Assembly (NCBI GenBank): GCA_023212645.1 | Contig: JALBYC010000019.1 | Coordinates: 62,001 to 126,000 of the forward strand | Direction of reading: 5' to 3' | From: Farysia itapuensis | Lineage: Eukaryota; Basidiomycota; Ustilaginomycetes; Ustilaginales; Ustilaginaceae | Length of the DNA: 64,000 nucleotides | Part shown: in pieces, positions 1-9,891 of the stretch | Numbering within the stretch: position 1 is the stretch's first letter | Layout: each line of letters opens with the position of its first letter | The notes under the pieces: generated by a model | Told to the model about the DNA's origin: nothing | The model's input: the letters and a program-made list of their open reading frames with translations, nothing else | Database searches by the model: none | Position numbers and translations under genes: made by a program

Positions 1-208
1 ACAATGCAGATACAGCAACCACGAGCACAGTGTTGAACAGGCCAGCTCTTAACAAGGCTGCAGAGAGGGCAACAGTGAGACCAAGGTACAAGAGCTGCGC
101 ATTGTTCGCAGCAGGAGCGCTGCTGACAGCACTTTGGGCAGGGTCACCATTGTCATGCTTGAGCGGAGCAGCAGGATCGCGCCTCCCTTCTGCGCTGTTC
201 TCCGCCAT
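1..208 (-). CDS. N-terminal part of an unidentified membrane protein (runs off the left edge)
   Basis: The ATG is at 208-206 and the frame stays open to the window edge (69 codons). Residues 1-36 are polar and Ala/Ser-rich. Residues 38-69 are strongly hydrophobic and look like the first membrane segment or segments. The frame could also leave through an intron beyond the edge. I do not recognise the family. The gene is followed, on the same strand upstream, by eIF2alpha (its stop is at 474), leaving 265 bp between them in which I see no other gene. Confidence 0.45.
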   Translation of the reverse strand, partial: MAENSAEGRRDPAAPLKHDNGDPAQSAVSSAPAANNAQLLYLGLTVALSAALLRAGLFNTVLVVAVSAL

Positions 209-473
209 TGTGTGGCAATCTGGTTCGGAAGCAAGCTTTGCTCTACTTGTTCATGTCAGCGTCGAGCACAGATCATCAAACGGTGTTGGTGACGCCGAGA
301 AGACTGTGTCACGTTGAGGGAATTTGATTGCCGCAAATAGCACCGTCAACTCACGCGTAAATTGTGGCTCTTTTAATTGCACAAAATCATTCTTGACTCG
401 GATCATCAAAGGAGCTATCTCGGCGAGACACACAAAGGGACAAGTACACATGCTTCATTGCAAGTACTTGAAA

Positions 474-1370
474 CTAATCGTCGCCTTCCGAATCCTCGTC
501 TCCCTCGACTTCGGCATTTTCCTTTTCGACTCGCGCCATGAGTTGCTCGAGCTCCTGGTCTTCCACCTCTGAGACAGTCTTTGGCTTCATCTTGATATTC
601 ACATCTCCGCCGTTGGCCTTGATGCTCTCGCTGATCTTCTCCAATGCCTGTTCCATGAGCGTGATGCCGCCAGTCTTGTCTGTCGAGTTGGTGATGAGCA
701 CGTAGAGTGGGGGTGCCACTAGCTTGATCTTGATGGGAATTGCCTCGGATGACACTGCCTCGCCGGCCCGAAGCGCATTCTTGACAGCATCAATGCCTTC
801 GTAGCCGAAGCAGGTAACTTCAACGTCTGCCCTGATCTTGACGGGCTGTGGCGTCATTCTGCGGGCAATGTTGGACTGCAGCTCCTTGCGTACATCGTCA
901 TCCATCTGGATGTTCTCAAACGTCTTGTCCATATCCAAGATGGCCAGCTTGAAAGCATCAAATGCATGGCCGTACCTGTCGTGCAGCGGGAAGACTATGT
1001 TGTCGTACAGATCCTCTACCTCTCGTCCCAATTTGCCGGCGACGTGAGCGATGATGCTGTGTACTGCTTTTGACTTTGTGAACTGATCTTCGCACTTGAC
1101 TACGTCTTCCGGCGAGACTCGACGTTTTGATAGATCGATGTAGCCTTTTTCCTTGTCGACTCGCAACACAACGACGACTTCATTCCTGCCTACTCGGATA
1201 AGCTTCTGAATGGAGCGGATACGACGCCTGGACAATTCTGAGAGCAAGATCATTCCTTCTGCGCCGTCGTATTCGAGCAGCTTGACGTAAGCGCCCATCT
1301 CGGCAATCTGCTGCACTTGACACATGACCACCTCGTCCACATCGGGTAGCTCCTTCTTGTAGAAACGCAT
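474..1370 (-). CDS. SUI2: Translation initiation factor eIF2 subunit alpha
   Basis: This is the alpha subunit of the eIF2 GTPase complex, which delivers initiator Met-tRNA to the 40S ribosome. The 298-residue product begins directly with the S1/OB domain. It carries the invariant segment SELSRRRIRS at residues 44-53, so the GCN2-type kinase target serine is Ser47 (Ser51 in the usual numbering). The helical domain and the alpha-beta C-terminal domain follow, then an acidic tail ending GDEDSEGDD. Length matches fungal orthologues. The start MRFYKK lacks the 4-6 residues seen before RFY in yeast and human, so a tiny 5' exon is possible; an AG lies immediately before the ATG. The promoter is shared with the divergent F-box gene. 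Confidence 0.97.
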   Translation of the reverse strand: MRFYKKELPDVDEVVMCQVQQIAEMGAYVKLLEYDGAEGMILLSELSRRRIRSIQKLIRVGRNEVVVVLRVDKEKGYIDLSKRRVSPEDVVKCEDQFTKSKAVHSIIAHVAGKLGREVEDLYDNIVFPLHDRYGHAFDAFKLAILDMDKTFENIQMDDDVRKELQSNIARRMTPQPVKIRADVEVTCFGYEGIDAVKNALRAGEAVSSEAIPIKIKLVAPPLYVLITNSTDKTGGITLMEQALEKISESIKANGGDVNIKMKPKTVSEVEDQELEQLMARVEKENAEVEGDEDSEGDD

Positions 1371-1486
1371 GCTGATCTATGCTAGCACCCTGTCGTTGAT
1401 GGGTAGTGCTGGTGAACGACGTGGCTGCTTGGATTCGGAATTTTCGCAAGGTCATGTAGGTGTGAGAAGAATCAAGCAAAGGCTCA

Positions 1487-1494
1487 CACGTGAC
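1487..1494. promoter_or_regulatory. CACGTGAC E-box in the eIF2alpha / F-box divergent promoter
   Basis: The 8-mer CACGTGAC lies 117 bp upstream of the eIF2alpha ATG and 165 bp upstream of the divergent F-box gene ATG. CACGTG is the core site of fungal bHLH regulators such as Cbf1. That a factor binds here is inference from the motif and its position only. Confidence 0.3.
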
Positions 1495-1658
1495 TTTGCT
1501 ACCGGCCGTATAACCCTTCTTGCGCAGCTGCGAGCCTGCGAATTCACGATTCTGTGATTCCTCACCTCGGTGCCTGGTCAGGTGTGGAGGTTCGAGGGTT
1601 TTGGTTTTCTTGTCCAAAATTTGGCCTCCATCTTTCTTTGACAGCGATATCTGTCCGC

Positions 1659-2846
1659 ATGAAGCGGAAGGCAGTCCAAAGCGCAGCAGAAGTCTCGTCG
1701 AAGGCTGTCAAGATAGATCCCGCCCAGCTTCGCGTTGGTCTGAATAACCTTCCGCTGGAGATACTGTACGAAATCTTTATCGAGTCAAGATCGACATACC
1801 TACCTTTGATCAACCGTCATTTCTGGCAATGTCTTCTTCAAGCCCCCAATATCGTCAAATTTGAATACTTAGCCCAGCTGTGGGAAGATATGCACCCACA
1901 GAACTTCCCATGCTTGAAGGGAGCGAAGAGATGTGCTTCGGTCGCCCACGCACACAGCGGCAAGGGAGACATCCACGAGCGGAGGATTCGCCTGAACAGT
2001 GGTCTCGTGTTGTGCGGCTGCTCCACGTCCGCCCCACCGCTTGTGCATCTTTTCTCATTCGTGACTGGCTTTGCTCTATGTACACGTCCAGTCTTCCGCA
2101 TGTTTTACGAAATTTCTGTCCCGTATTACCGAGCAACGACGCCAGAAACGTTGCGATCTGAAGATGGATGTGTGTTACCGAAGCGCTTCTTCCGGTCCCT
2201 ACGACCCCCTGCATTTGATTCGCTCGGATCAGAACAAGCTCGCTCAATTCATTCCGACTGCGCTGACGCGAACACTGCTTTCTGCGCCCGCCACTCCTCC
2301 TTCGTTTCGACTGCAAATCCAAATGCCTTCTCACCTGAAGGCCAGATCTTTCTTCAGGCACTTGGTTTGCGCAGAGATGAAAGATCTGGGGTTCAAGATC
2401 CCGTCGGTCCAGTTCCCCCTCCTGAGCATCTCGACGTTCTGCTCGACTTGCTAGATCTAGCAAGATGCGATCCTCGCTCGCATGAAGGGTTCGCCCTTGT
2501 CATGGCGGTACACGCAGGTGCCTACGCCCTGATCAACCTGCTAATGCTCTTCGGCGCCGATCCTGGAAACAAAAACAGCTTGGCCATACAGCTTGCTATT
2601 AACAAAGGTGACTTGCCCGCATTACGTCTGATGGCAAGCACAGAACCCGACCCCAACTACATCCTAAGAGTGGTCACCCTTCAGAGGCGCATAAAGAATG
2701 TGCGTCGTCCTGCGCAGTTCAGTCGAGAGAACCTACGGTTGGCCATCAAGAACCAGCAGTGGGCAATTGTCGACTTTCTCTTCGAGAATCAGCGTGTCGT
2801 GCCCGATATCGCCTGTCTTCGGCTCATCGAAAAGTACCGCACCTGA
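1659..2846 (+). CDS. F-box-like / ankyrin-like protein
   Basis: The 395-residue product starts at the first in-frame ATG. Residues about 30-50 (NNLPLEILYEIF) resemble an F-box helix, suggesting an SCF ubiquitin-ligase adaptor. The C-terminal third contains ankyrin-like helices: an HEGFALVMAVHAG segment, LLMLFGADPGNKNS, then repeated short hydrophobic helices. The middle (about residues 85-270) is Ser/Arg-rich and low in recognisable structure, and two other frames are also open for part of it. I kept the single uninterrupted frame because both ends lie in it, but a missed intron or an old frameshift in the middle cannot be excluded. It is convergent with the GST gene (146 bp between stops). 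No substrate can be inferred. Confidence 0.7.
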   Translation: MKRKAVQSAAEVSSKAVKIDPAQLRVGLNNLPLEILYEIFIESRSTYLPLINRHFWQCLLQAPNIVKFEYLAQLWEDMHPQNFPCLKGAKRCASVAHAHSGKGDIHERRIRLNSGLVLCGCSTSAPPLVHLFSFVTGFALCTRPVFRMFYEISVPYYRATTPETLRSEDGCVLPKRFFRSLRPPAFDSLGSEQARSIHSDCADANTAFCARHSSFVSTANPNAFSPEGQIFLQALGLRRDERSGVQDPVGPVPPPEHLDVLLDLLDLARCDPRSHEGFALVMAVHAGAYALINLLMLFGADPGNKNSLAIQLAINKGDLPALRLMASTEPDPNYILRVVTLQRRIKNVRRPAQFSRENLRLAIKNQQWAIVDFLFENQRVVPDIACLRLIEKYRT

Positions 2847-2992
2847 TCATACCCATGTCGTTTTCATCGCTTGCACATCTGCTAGCCAAACATCTCAAGC
2901 ATCGTTACACACATTTGACTACAATGTTCATACAGTCTATATCGTTGCATAATACCTCGCATTGCAAACCCAAAACCTTTCTCCGTGCTGTC

Positions 2993-3988
2993 CTATTTTT
3001 TGATTGGCAGAATGTGTGGTACTGGGCCTTCAGGAACGATCCGGTTCGGGTTGATGTTGATGTGGCTTTCAAAGTAGTGTGCCTTGATCGAGTCAAAGTC
3101 GGTGGTGTCCTTGAAGGCCGGGTTGTTCCAGTAGAGGTTGAGCAGCCATTTGTTCAGACGCGGGTATCCGTCGCGGATCGTGCGGTAGTTGCACTTGAAG
3201 TGCAGATGGTAGACGGGGTCGAAACGGACGATGGTGGTGTAAAGGCGGATATCGGCTTCGGTCAGCGTGTTGCCAAACATGTAGGTGCGTTCGTCTTGCA
3301 ACATCTCTTCCACCCTGTCTAGCGCCTTGAACAGCGGCCCAACGGCAGCCTCATACGCCTGCTGACTGGTGGCGAACCCACTCTTGTAGACACCGTTGTT
3401 GATATCCGGGTACACCCACGAGTTGAACTCGTCAATCTCGCCTTGCAGCTCCTTGGGGAAGTAAGTGACGCCTTTGAACTTGTCGTCGACAAAGTCATCG
3501 AATGCGTAATTGAGGTTGCGAATGAGCTCGCTCGATTCGTTGTTGACAATCGTGTTGCGCTTGTTGTCCCAAATAATAGGGACGGTGCATCGCTGCGAGT
3601 ACTGAGGATCAGCGGCGTGGTACATGTCTCGAATGCGCTTCTTGTCCTCGTGACCTGGAATGTTGTTTCCCGTTCCGGGGACGCCGTAGCCTTTTGGCTC
3701 GTCGTAGGGTACGAAACTCCAACCCTGGTCACCGAGGAAAGAGTCGACGACGTGAACTGGGAGCAGATTGGGCACCTTGTCAATACCCTTGAGCTTGCGC
3801 ACAATCAGCGTGCGATGGGCCCATGGACAGGCCAAAGCCACAACAAGGTGGTATCGTCCTACCTCGGGCTCAAATTCGCCGCCCTTCTCGATTGCCGATC
3901 GAAAGGTGGACTCCTGACGCCGAAAGTGTCCATCCTGGTTGGACCATTTGGCAAAGCCGTCCTTCTTCGAACTGTCTGCCTGACTCAT
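2993..3988 (-). CDS. Glutathionyl-hydroquinone reductase / omega-like glutathione S-transferase
   Basis: This belongs to the ECM4/Gto (Xi-class) family, which uses a catalytic cysteine to reduce glutathionyl-quinones and other glutathione conjugates. From the first ATG the product is 331 residues. It has the signature ACPWAH with catalytic Cys54 in the thioredoxin-like half, the family segment GDQGWSF, NNESSELIRNLN typical of Xi-class enzymes, and the helical C-terminal half with the TEADIRLYTTIVRFDPVYHLHFKCN signature (residues about 255-280). Length fits the family. The frame stays open upstream of the ATG without another ATG, and that extension is Arg/Pro-rich with few acids. Likely cytosolic from the annotated start. 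Confidence 0.93.
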   Translation of the reverse strand: MSQADSSKKDGFAKWSNQDGHFRRQESTFRSAIEKGGEFEPEVGRYHLVVALACPWAHRTLIVRKLKGIDKVPNLLPVHVVDSFLGDQGWSFVPYDEPKGYGVPGTGNNIPGHEDKKRIRDMYHAADPQYSQRCTVPIIWDNKRNTIVNNESSELIRNLNYAFDDFVDDKFKGVTYFPKELQGEIDEFNSWVYPDINNGVYKSGFATSQQAYEAAVGPLFKALDRVEEMLQDERTYMFGNTLTEADIRLYTTIVRFDPVYHLHFKCNYRTIRDGYPRLNKWLLNLYWNNPAFKDTTDFDSIKAHYFESHININPNRIVPEGPVPHILPIKK

Positions 3989-4136
3989 TCTGCCGTATGT
4001 ATGGAAATACCGATGTGATATGATTGGCGTGAACGGGATAGCAAAGGGCCTAGAGCAGGCCAGTCGGATTGGCAGGCGGGGAGGAATGGTGGAATGGTCT
4101 TGGGATAATGACAAGGAAAGCGGAGTCAGCTGCCCA

Positions 4137-4144
4137 ATATATAT
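4137..4144 (-). promoter_or_regulatory. TATA-like element upstream of the GST gene
   Basis: An alternating AT octamer (ATATATAT) lies about 150 bp upstream of the GST ATG at 3988. It sits in the 355-bp gap before the 3' end of the trehalase gene (stop at 4344). Assignment as a TATA box is from composition and position only. I see no other gene in this gap. Confidence 0.35.
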
Positions 4145-4343
4145 GTGACAAAGTGGAGTTGGGTAGCGCTTAGGCCATTCTTCTCGCGGTGCTACCGGCG
4201 CGGAACTCGGATATTATCCGGAGATACCTGCAACTGCTTGCACAACCCATCCGGATGCCGTCACACTCAGACACGGCCTTACGGAGAACAAGGATACATT
4301 ACGCAGCAAGGGTTTGGGTACAAATCCAGTACGCTCCAGTTTA

Positions 4344-7065
4344 CTATTCTCGTCGCACGTTGAAGAATTCGTCGGGATGTTGGAGAGCGGCGACAGCGCG
4401 CTTTTGATGTGTCGTGAGGAACGTCAGTCCCACTTGGAAGCTCGCGTTCATCCATCTGTATGCCGGCACTAGCGTCAATCTCGCGCTCACAGTAGCGTGC
4501 ATCAGTCCAAGACTTACCCGAATCCTTCTCGAGGAACACATTTGAAGTCAATACCTTGATTGCCGTATTCGGCATCGACCATGTGCGATAGGTTTACAGC
4601 ATCGAATCTGTTGTTGGACCAAAGGGAGTAGCACGTCAGTGTGGCAGGTCAAGCTGAAACGTCGTCACCAGCACTTACTTTTCAGGCACGGTGCCGTTGA
4701 AATCAACAAAGGCTACGGTCATCATGTACATCCATCGATAAGCGAGTCGTCGGGCTTCCTCGAGGTAGCCATATCGCTCGAGGCCAACCCAGGCAAGCAT
4801 GTTGTGCGGGGGCCATGCATAAGGGTAGTCCCATTGTCGATTGGGTCGATCAAGTGAAATCTTGCCACGCGAGTCTTCTGTTCCCGATACAAGGCCACCC
4901 TGCATCTCAAACTTCTTGAGGGATTTGTTGACCAGTTTGGCTGCTTGCTCCTCGCTCGCCAAACCCGCCCACATAGCCCAGAAGCAAGTGACACTTTCAT
5001 ACACAATCGGCTCTTCGCGGCGAGTATCGTAGTCAAAGTAGAGGCTCTGGCCTTCGTTCCAGAGGTACTTGTCGACCTGCGCCTTGCGGTGAGCTGCACG
5101 AGCAAACCATTCTGCGCTCGTCTGAGGTGTCTCGATCGATCGGGAAGGCGTAGCCGGCGTATGTCGGGAGAGCGAGGGCGGGAGAGGTCCATGCAGCAAG
5201 AAATCGTCTTCAAGGTCTAGCTTGTCGTCAAACACTTCTCGAATAGCGGTGGCAATGTCTACTTCGTACTTGTAAAGCAAAGCGTTGAGATCAATCGTCG
5301 CCAAATCGGCACACTTGCGTTCGAATCGGTACGAGGTGTCGTGACCGGATTCTCTCACAGCGCGATCATGCATAAAGTAGACGTCGAGCTCGGGTTCCTT
5401 GATTTCGCCGTCGTTGTACTTGCGAGTGAACTCGTTGACGCTGCAACCATGTTTTTCAGCGTAGGGTCGCAAAACATGGGTGAAGTGGGACGCTTCGGTT
5501 TCGGGAGGAACGCCGAGGCCTTCCGGGCGATATCGAGAAAGCCACGTCTTGGGATCGAAGCGAGGCTCGCTCATCCAGACTGTGTGGTATTCCTTGATGG
5601 CAGCTTGGATGGCTTTGCGAAGCCACTCTTTGTTCTCCACTTCCTTTGCTGGGTCAAGGCGCGAATAGACCTGCAAGGCCATGTCCGTGAGGAACGGGGG
5701 CTGTGCCCGCATGAGATAGTATGTACGGTTGCCGTTCAAGATCTTGCCGTAGTGCTTGATCTCAAAGATAAAGTGATCCACAGTGCCTTGAGCCAGGTCA
5801 ATCATATTGTCGACGACTAGACCAAGAGAAATAAAGTAGCTGTCCCAATTGTACAGCTCGTTGAATCGGGCACCAGGCACGACGAAAGGAATGCCCTTGA
5901 GTCCCTTCTTTTCCCCAGTGGTTGGGTCAATGTCGTCCCGCATGGCCAATGCAAGTAGGCCAGGCTTGTCGTTTAGATCGCGGGTATACTCTGAGGTGAA
6001 ATTGGCGGGCAGAACTTCAATGCTGAGGTTGAGCGATGGTCTCTCTTCCGCGACTTTACGGTAGTATTCTAGCATCTCAGTCTCGGCTGCTGGCACGTAG
6101 ATACGTGGATTCTGCGATTTGCTGCGATTCTTTGGATCCGAAAGGATGGCGTCTAGTCCATCTCCATCGATGCGTCGAGTAAGATTGTGCCAGAAAGTCT
6201 GGCTGATCATGCGCGAAAGACGGTCAACTGGATTTTCGGTGAGGCGAGACTCGTCTAAAACGATACGCTTTCGGCCGTGCTCGCGAGCGAGAGCAAGTTC
6301 TTGCAGAAGATTGGACAGCATGTACGTGCCTCTAATGTCGAAACCTCTGTATCCGTTACTTGTAGCAGTTCCGAGGGTGAGCACTTTGGGGCCGCTGTCG
6401 GTAATGCAAATCTGAAAGTTACCATCGGTGTCTTCTTGCTCAAGCACGAGTCGCATCGTTTCTTCTACGTCGACAATGAATCGTCGAGGTGCTTCTTGTG
6501 TGATGTCGTGACTCATGCGTCTGGAAAGAATGACTGGATCGTCGTTCATTCTCTGAGGTCGTCTCTTTTGTTGGCCCATACTGTACGTGCGAACAACCCC
6601 GCGAGCACGCTGCATTACCCTCTGCTTGTCCTCTTCCAAACCGTTAAAGCTGGGAACGTTTCGACCCAGCTTTCCAGAGAGCAGCGTGGCTTTGTCCTGG
6701 TCTTCGCCATAGGCCTGGTCAGCGGATACTAGATCGTCGCCATGCTCGGTAGACCTTGTGACGCCAGGACCGGCAGAGATGGGCAGGTTGCCCTTGGGCG
6801 TGGCGCCTCCATGGACACCATTCCCGCTTGGAAGTTCAGCTTCGGCTGAAAACGCGGAGTCGTTTCCGTCTTCTAGAGCAGATGAAGCGTTGGATCCGCC
6901 AATGCTCATGGAGCGCATTCCTTGGGCCATAGAGCGAAGCTGAGCACGGCCATCACCGTGATACTCGTCCTCGTCATCATAGTAGCCTGGTGCACTCTGA
7001 TTCTTCGTGAAAGGGTTGGATCCAGAACGAGGCAGCGACGATGGCTGCTCTGACCCGGACGACAT
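4344..7065 (-). CDS. NTH1: Neutral (cAMP-regulated) trehalase
   Basis: Cytosolic GH37 alpha,alpha-trehalase, splitting trehalose to glucose. I model three exons: 7065-4679, 4607-4518 and 4455-4344. The two introns (71 and 62 nt) restore the conserved C-terminus with EYGNQG, PREGFGWMNAS and LTTH, giving 862 residues. Visible elements are a disordered N-terminus; candidate PKA/14-3-3 sites at RTYS (159-162) and RRMS (182-185); the calcium-binding loop [12 protein letters not shown] (212-223); trehalase signature 1 [15 protein letters not shown] (397-411); and signature 2 [10 protein letters not shown] (744-753). The N-terminal calcium loop separates it from acid trehalases. Activation by phosphorylation and Ca2+ is known for the family. 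Confidence 0.96.
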
Positions 7066-7280
7066 GTTTGAGTGGTACGGTAAATCGTGATGTGCGCAGA
7101 TCGCAGAACACGAGGAGATAGCAAACCGGCGACTTTTAACTCAAAAAATGCAACTCGCTCGAGCCATCTGGCATTTCCTTGTGGACCGAAGCTGGTCCGC
7201 TAACCGCTGTCAGTCGCGTTCTCGGTGAATCTAGTGAAATTAATGTGGGGCACAAATTGCACAATTTGGCCGATGCAAGT

Positions 7281-9626
7281 TTACAATTTAGGCTGCTCGG
7301 GCCCCGGCGCGGGACCACCTTGCTCACAGATGCGTCGCATGTCGCGCAACGCTTCTACGAGGGATGTTGCGAATCCTGTGGTTGCGCCCTGTTTGGATTC
7401 AATACCAAATTTGAGCAAGTTGGCGCCTGCCAAGTAGTTGATGCCGTACGATTCGGTCGAGTAGCCGGTGCCAAACCCAGTACCGGCAAAGCGGTCGCCC
7501 GCACTCAGACCGCTCGTGCTCAATCGCCATGATTGCGACTCCGCGAAAAGTGGGTCTGAGAAAATGGCCGGTGCTTCACCGTCTTCGGGTCGCATCAGCA
7601 AACGCAGTCCTGTCATGTGTCGGTCAATGCCCTTGCCGGTCGAGCTCTCACGGGTTTGCGTGTTGTGCGCCTTGGTGGCCGCGGTGAGCAGGTCGTAAAG
7701 GGTCTTTGCGTCTTTGCCTGCTTGCACTGCGGTCACAAAGTCGTATGCCTCGTCGCTGAAAGAGCGAATAACATCGGTTCGACCGTGCTTGAAAAGTCTC
7801 GTCGAAGCAGTCTCGTATGTTGAGACTTGTTTGTTGTGCGTCTTGGCAAAGGCAAGCTGTAATGCCATTTGCAAGTAAGCGTCCGGCGCATGCTTTCCGA
7901 CCTTTTTGATCCAGTCGGCGCCGTACTCGTTGTACCACAGCGTGCGAATGTCGGAGTCTGTGGCTGCTTGAGATGCGTTTTGCTCAGATTGAGCAATAGA
8001 CTGCTTGGTCTGCTCGTCAACGACCCAGTCCAGCTTCTTCCAGCCTGCCACCTCTCCTTTGGAGCTCAGTTCAGTCGGTAGCTCTGTGCCTGGTGCCGGA
8101 CATGACTCTGCCGCTGCGAAATCGCAGACAATACTCGGAATGAGCGCGTCACATGGTGAATGCTCTCCCATGATACCAGCTCGTCCGTTGGGTTCGACGA
8201 CAATGGCCAGCGCCTTGTCAAACCATCGATTGTGTCCCCCACGACCAGCGCCACTGCAGTTGCGTGCCAAGGCGTCCACCCATTTCGGTGTGCAGTCATG
8301 TGCTGGAGCAGGATGACCTTGTGGAAGAGCCAAGACACTCGAATCCAGCGAAACGCAGAACAGACTATCTTCGATCGAGTTGACCGACTTGCGATTGACT
8401 GGAGACAGGCTCAGTAGATGTTCTCGCGACTGTAAGAAACGGGAAGATCGCGAACGCTTCAGTCAGACTGTCTGCTAGGGGCCGGTGTTTGCACCATTTA
8501 ACGTACCTGTGTCCAAGTGTCTCGTTGATCTGAGCTGAGGACACCAACGCCGGGGCCATCAGTGGTCTGAGCATCCTGTACAATGTCCCAAAATGCTTTC
8601 TCGATGGAGTCAACACCGAGCATGGTGCCGTCCTTCCTCAACACTTCGAGTTCGTAGTAATTGTCCCTCACGACGACGGTGACATGACGAGAAGCGGCGG
8701 GATGCGGAGTGGCCGTGTTCCAATCATGAGGCATAGCAGGGATTCTTGTGATACCGTACAGACTACGGGCAGGGCGATTGAACCAACGACCTAGAGTCAG
8801 CAAAACAGAACCAACAAGAAGCAGTCAGCATGTTTTCTCCACTCACCGCGTGTACTGGTGCATGCAAAACGGACCTGCTCGTGATGAATCAGGCATGATG
8901 TCTTCGCTATCCAGACGTGCCTTGAATTGCAAGAAGCGCGAGGTAAGCCAAGCAGCTCGTCGAATGCCCCAGGTAGCTTCGTCCCAGTGCTGAGTGCCCA
9001 GGCCACGGTTGGTGTTGCTGGCCTCGTGTCCCTCGTGCTCGGCCAGCTCAGCAGGCATGTTGACATCGTTGGTGAACATGAGCCACCAATTGCTGTTGAC
9101 CATCAGCGGAACTCGCCATTCATGGTAGGCTTTCTGCAACCACCAACGATCGTCCAGCCAGTTGTTTGGCGTTGTGCGGTCGACGTCGATGAGCCTTTGT
9201 TGTAGTTTGGCGCCCATTCCGCCTTCTTTGAGAAAGTCTTGAATCCACTGTTTGCGCTTAGCAAGCTCTTGCTCCGCCGAACTCCCTTTCAGCTCACCCT
9301 TCTCTTGCATCTGGCGCAAAAAGGGGGACAGAGATTTGACATATTTATCAAACGTCTGTTCCAGCGAAGGTACAGGAAGTCTTGGCATGTTGCTCTGCTG
9401 GCCGAAAGTCTTGGGCTTTGAGGCCGGCGTACCTCGCCATGGCGTCAGAGCAAACATATTCCGTGAGGAAGTGCTCAGAGTTCTGTGGGGCACGGAAGCT
9501 GAAGATCGGATCAAGTTGCCAACTGCGAAGAGCTGCGATCAAATATAATCGGTCAGTGGATATATGATGAATGCAAGGAGGCATGGGACATACCTCCAGA
9601 GCCTGTTTGCTGCGGCTCAACGACAT
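7281..9626 (-). CDS. CAT2: Carnitine O-acetyltransferase, with mitochondrial-type presequence and PKL C-terminus
   Basis: Choline/carnitine acyltransferase family, exchanging acetyl groups between CoA and carnitine to shuttle acetyl units between peroxisome, cytosol and mitochondrion. I model four exons: 9626-9594, 9532-8847, 8762-8507 and 8429-7281. All frames agree, giving 707 residues. The first exon supplies the ATG and 11 residues. Joined to exon 2 it makes a Ser/Arg-rich, acid-poor presequence up to about residue 37. The core runs from PRLPVPSLEQTF. The catalytic histidine is His415 in GEHSPCDA, followed by ETASTRLFKHGRTDVIRS and YGINYL. The protein ends in PKL, a plausible non-canonical PTS1. 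The alternative acceptor nearer the exon 2 donor was rejected because it breaks frame. Confidence 0.92.
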
Positions 9627-9891
9627 ATATGTTGGATGCTTGGTGAGAGATGGGGACGTACAAAGCTCAAGGTAGAAAAGAAGATCTGGTCGCGAGCTTG
9701 TCAACCGGCAGCGTGGAGTGTTTGGTGCCGGTCAGAGTCACAGTGGAGCCCCGTGGACGTGAAAGCGCGTCTCCACTTCTCGCCCGATTAAATGGCACAC
9801 TGAACAGGCAAAATCCAAGCTGCACCTGCGAGTTCCGCGACAAAACTTTCTGACCAGAGTCACCAGACCAACCCTTGGACAAGCATCAAAC

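Noticed and set aside
2065..2454. Alternative forward frame inside the F-box/ankyrin-like gene
   Set aside because: Both the N-terminal F-box-like part and the C-terminal ankyrin-like part lie in one uninterrupted frame; the alternative has no ATG at its start and ends in a stop. A frameshift was considered but is not needed.
8763..8775. Nearer acceptor (CTCTAG) for the second carnitine acetyltransferase intron
   Set aside because: It shifts the frame; the acceptor CCCGTAG ending at 8763 restores the family sequence HQYTR-LYGITRIP in frame.
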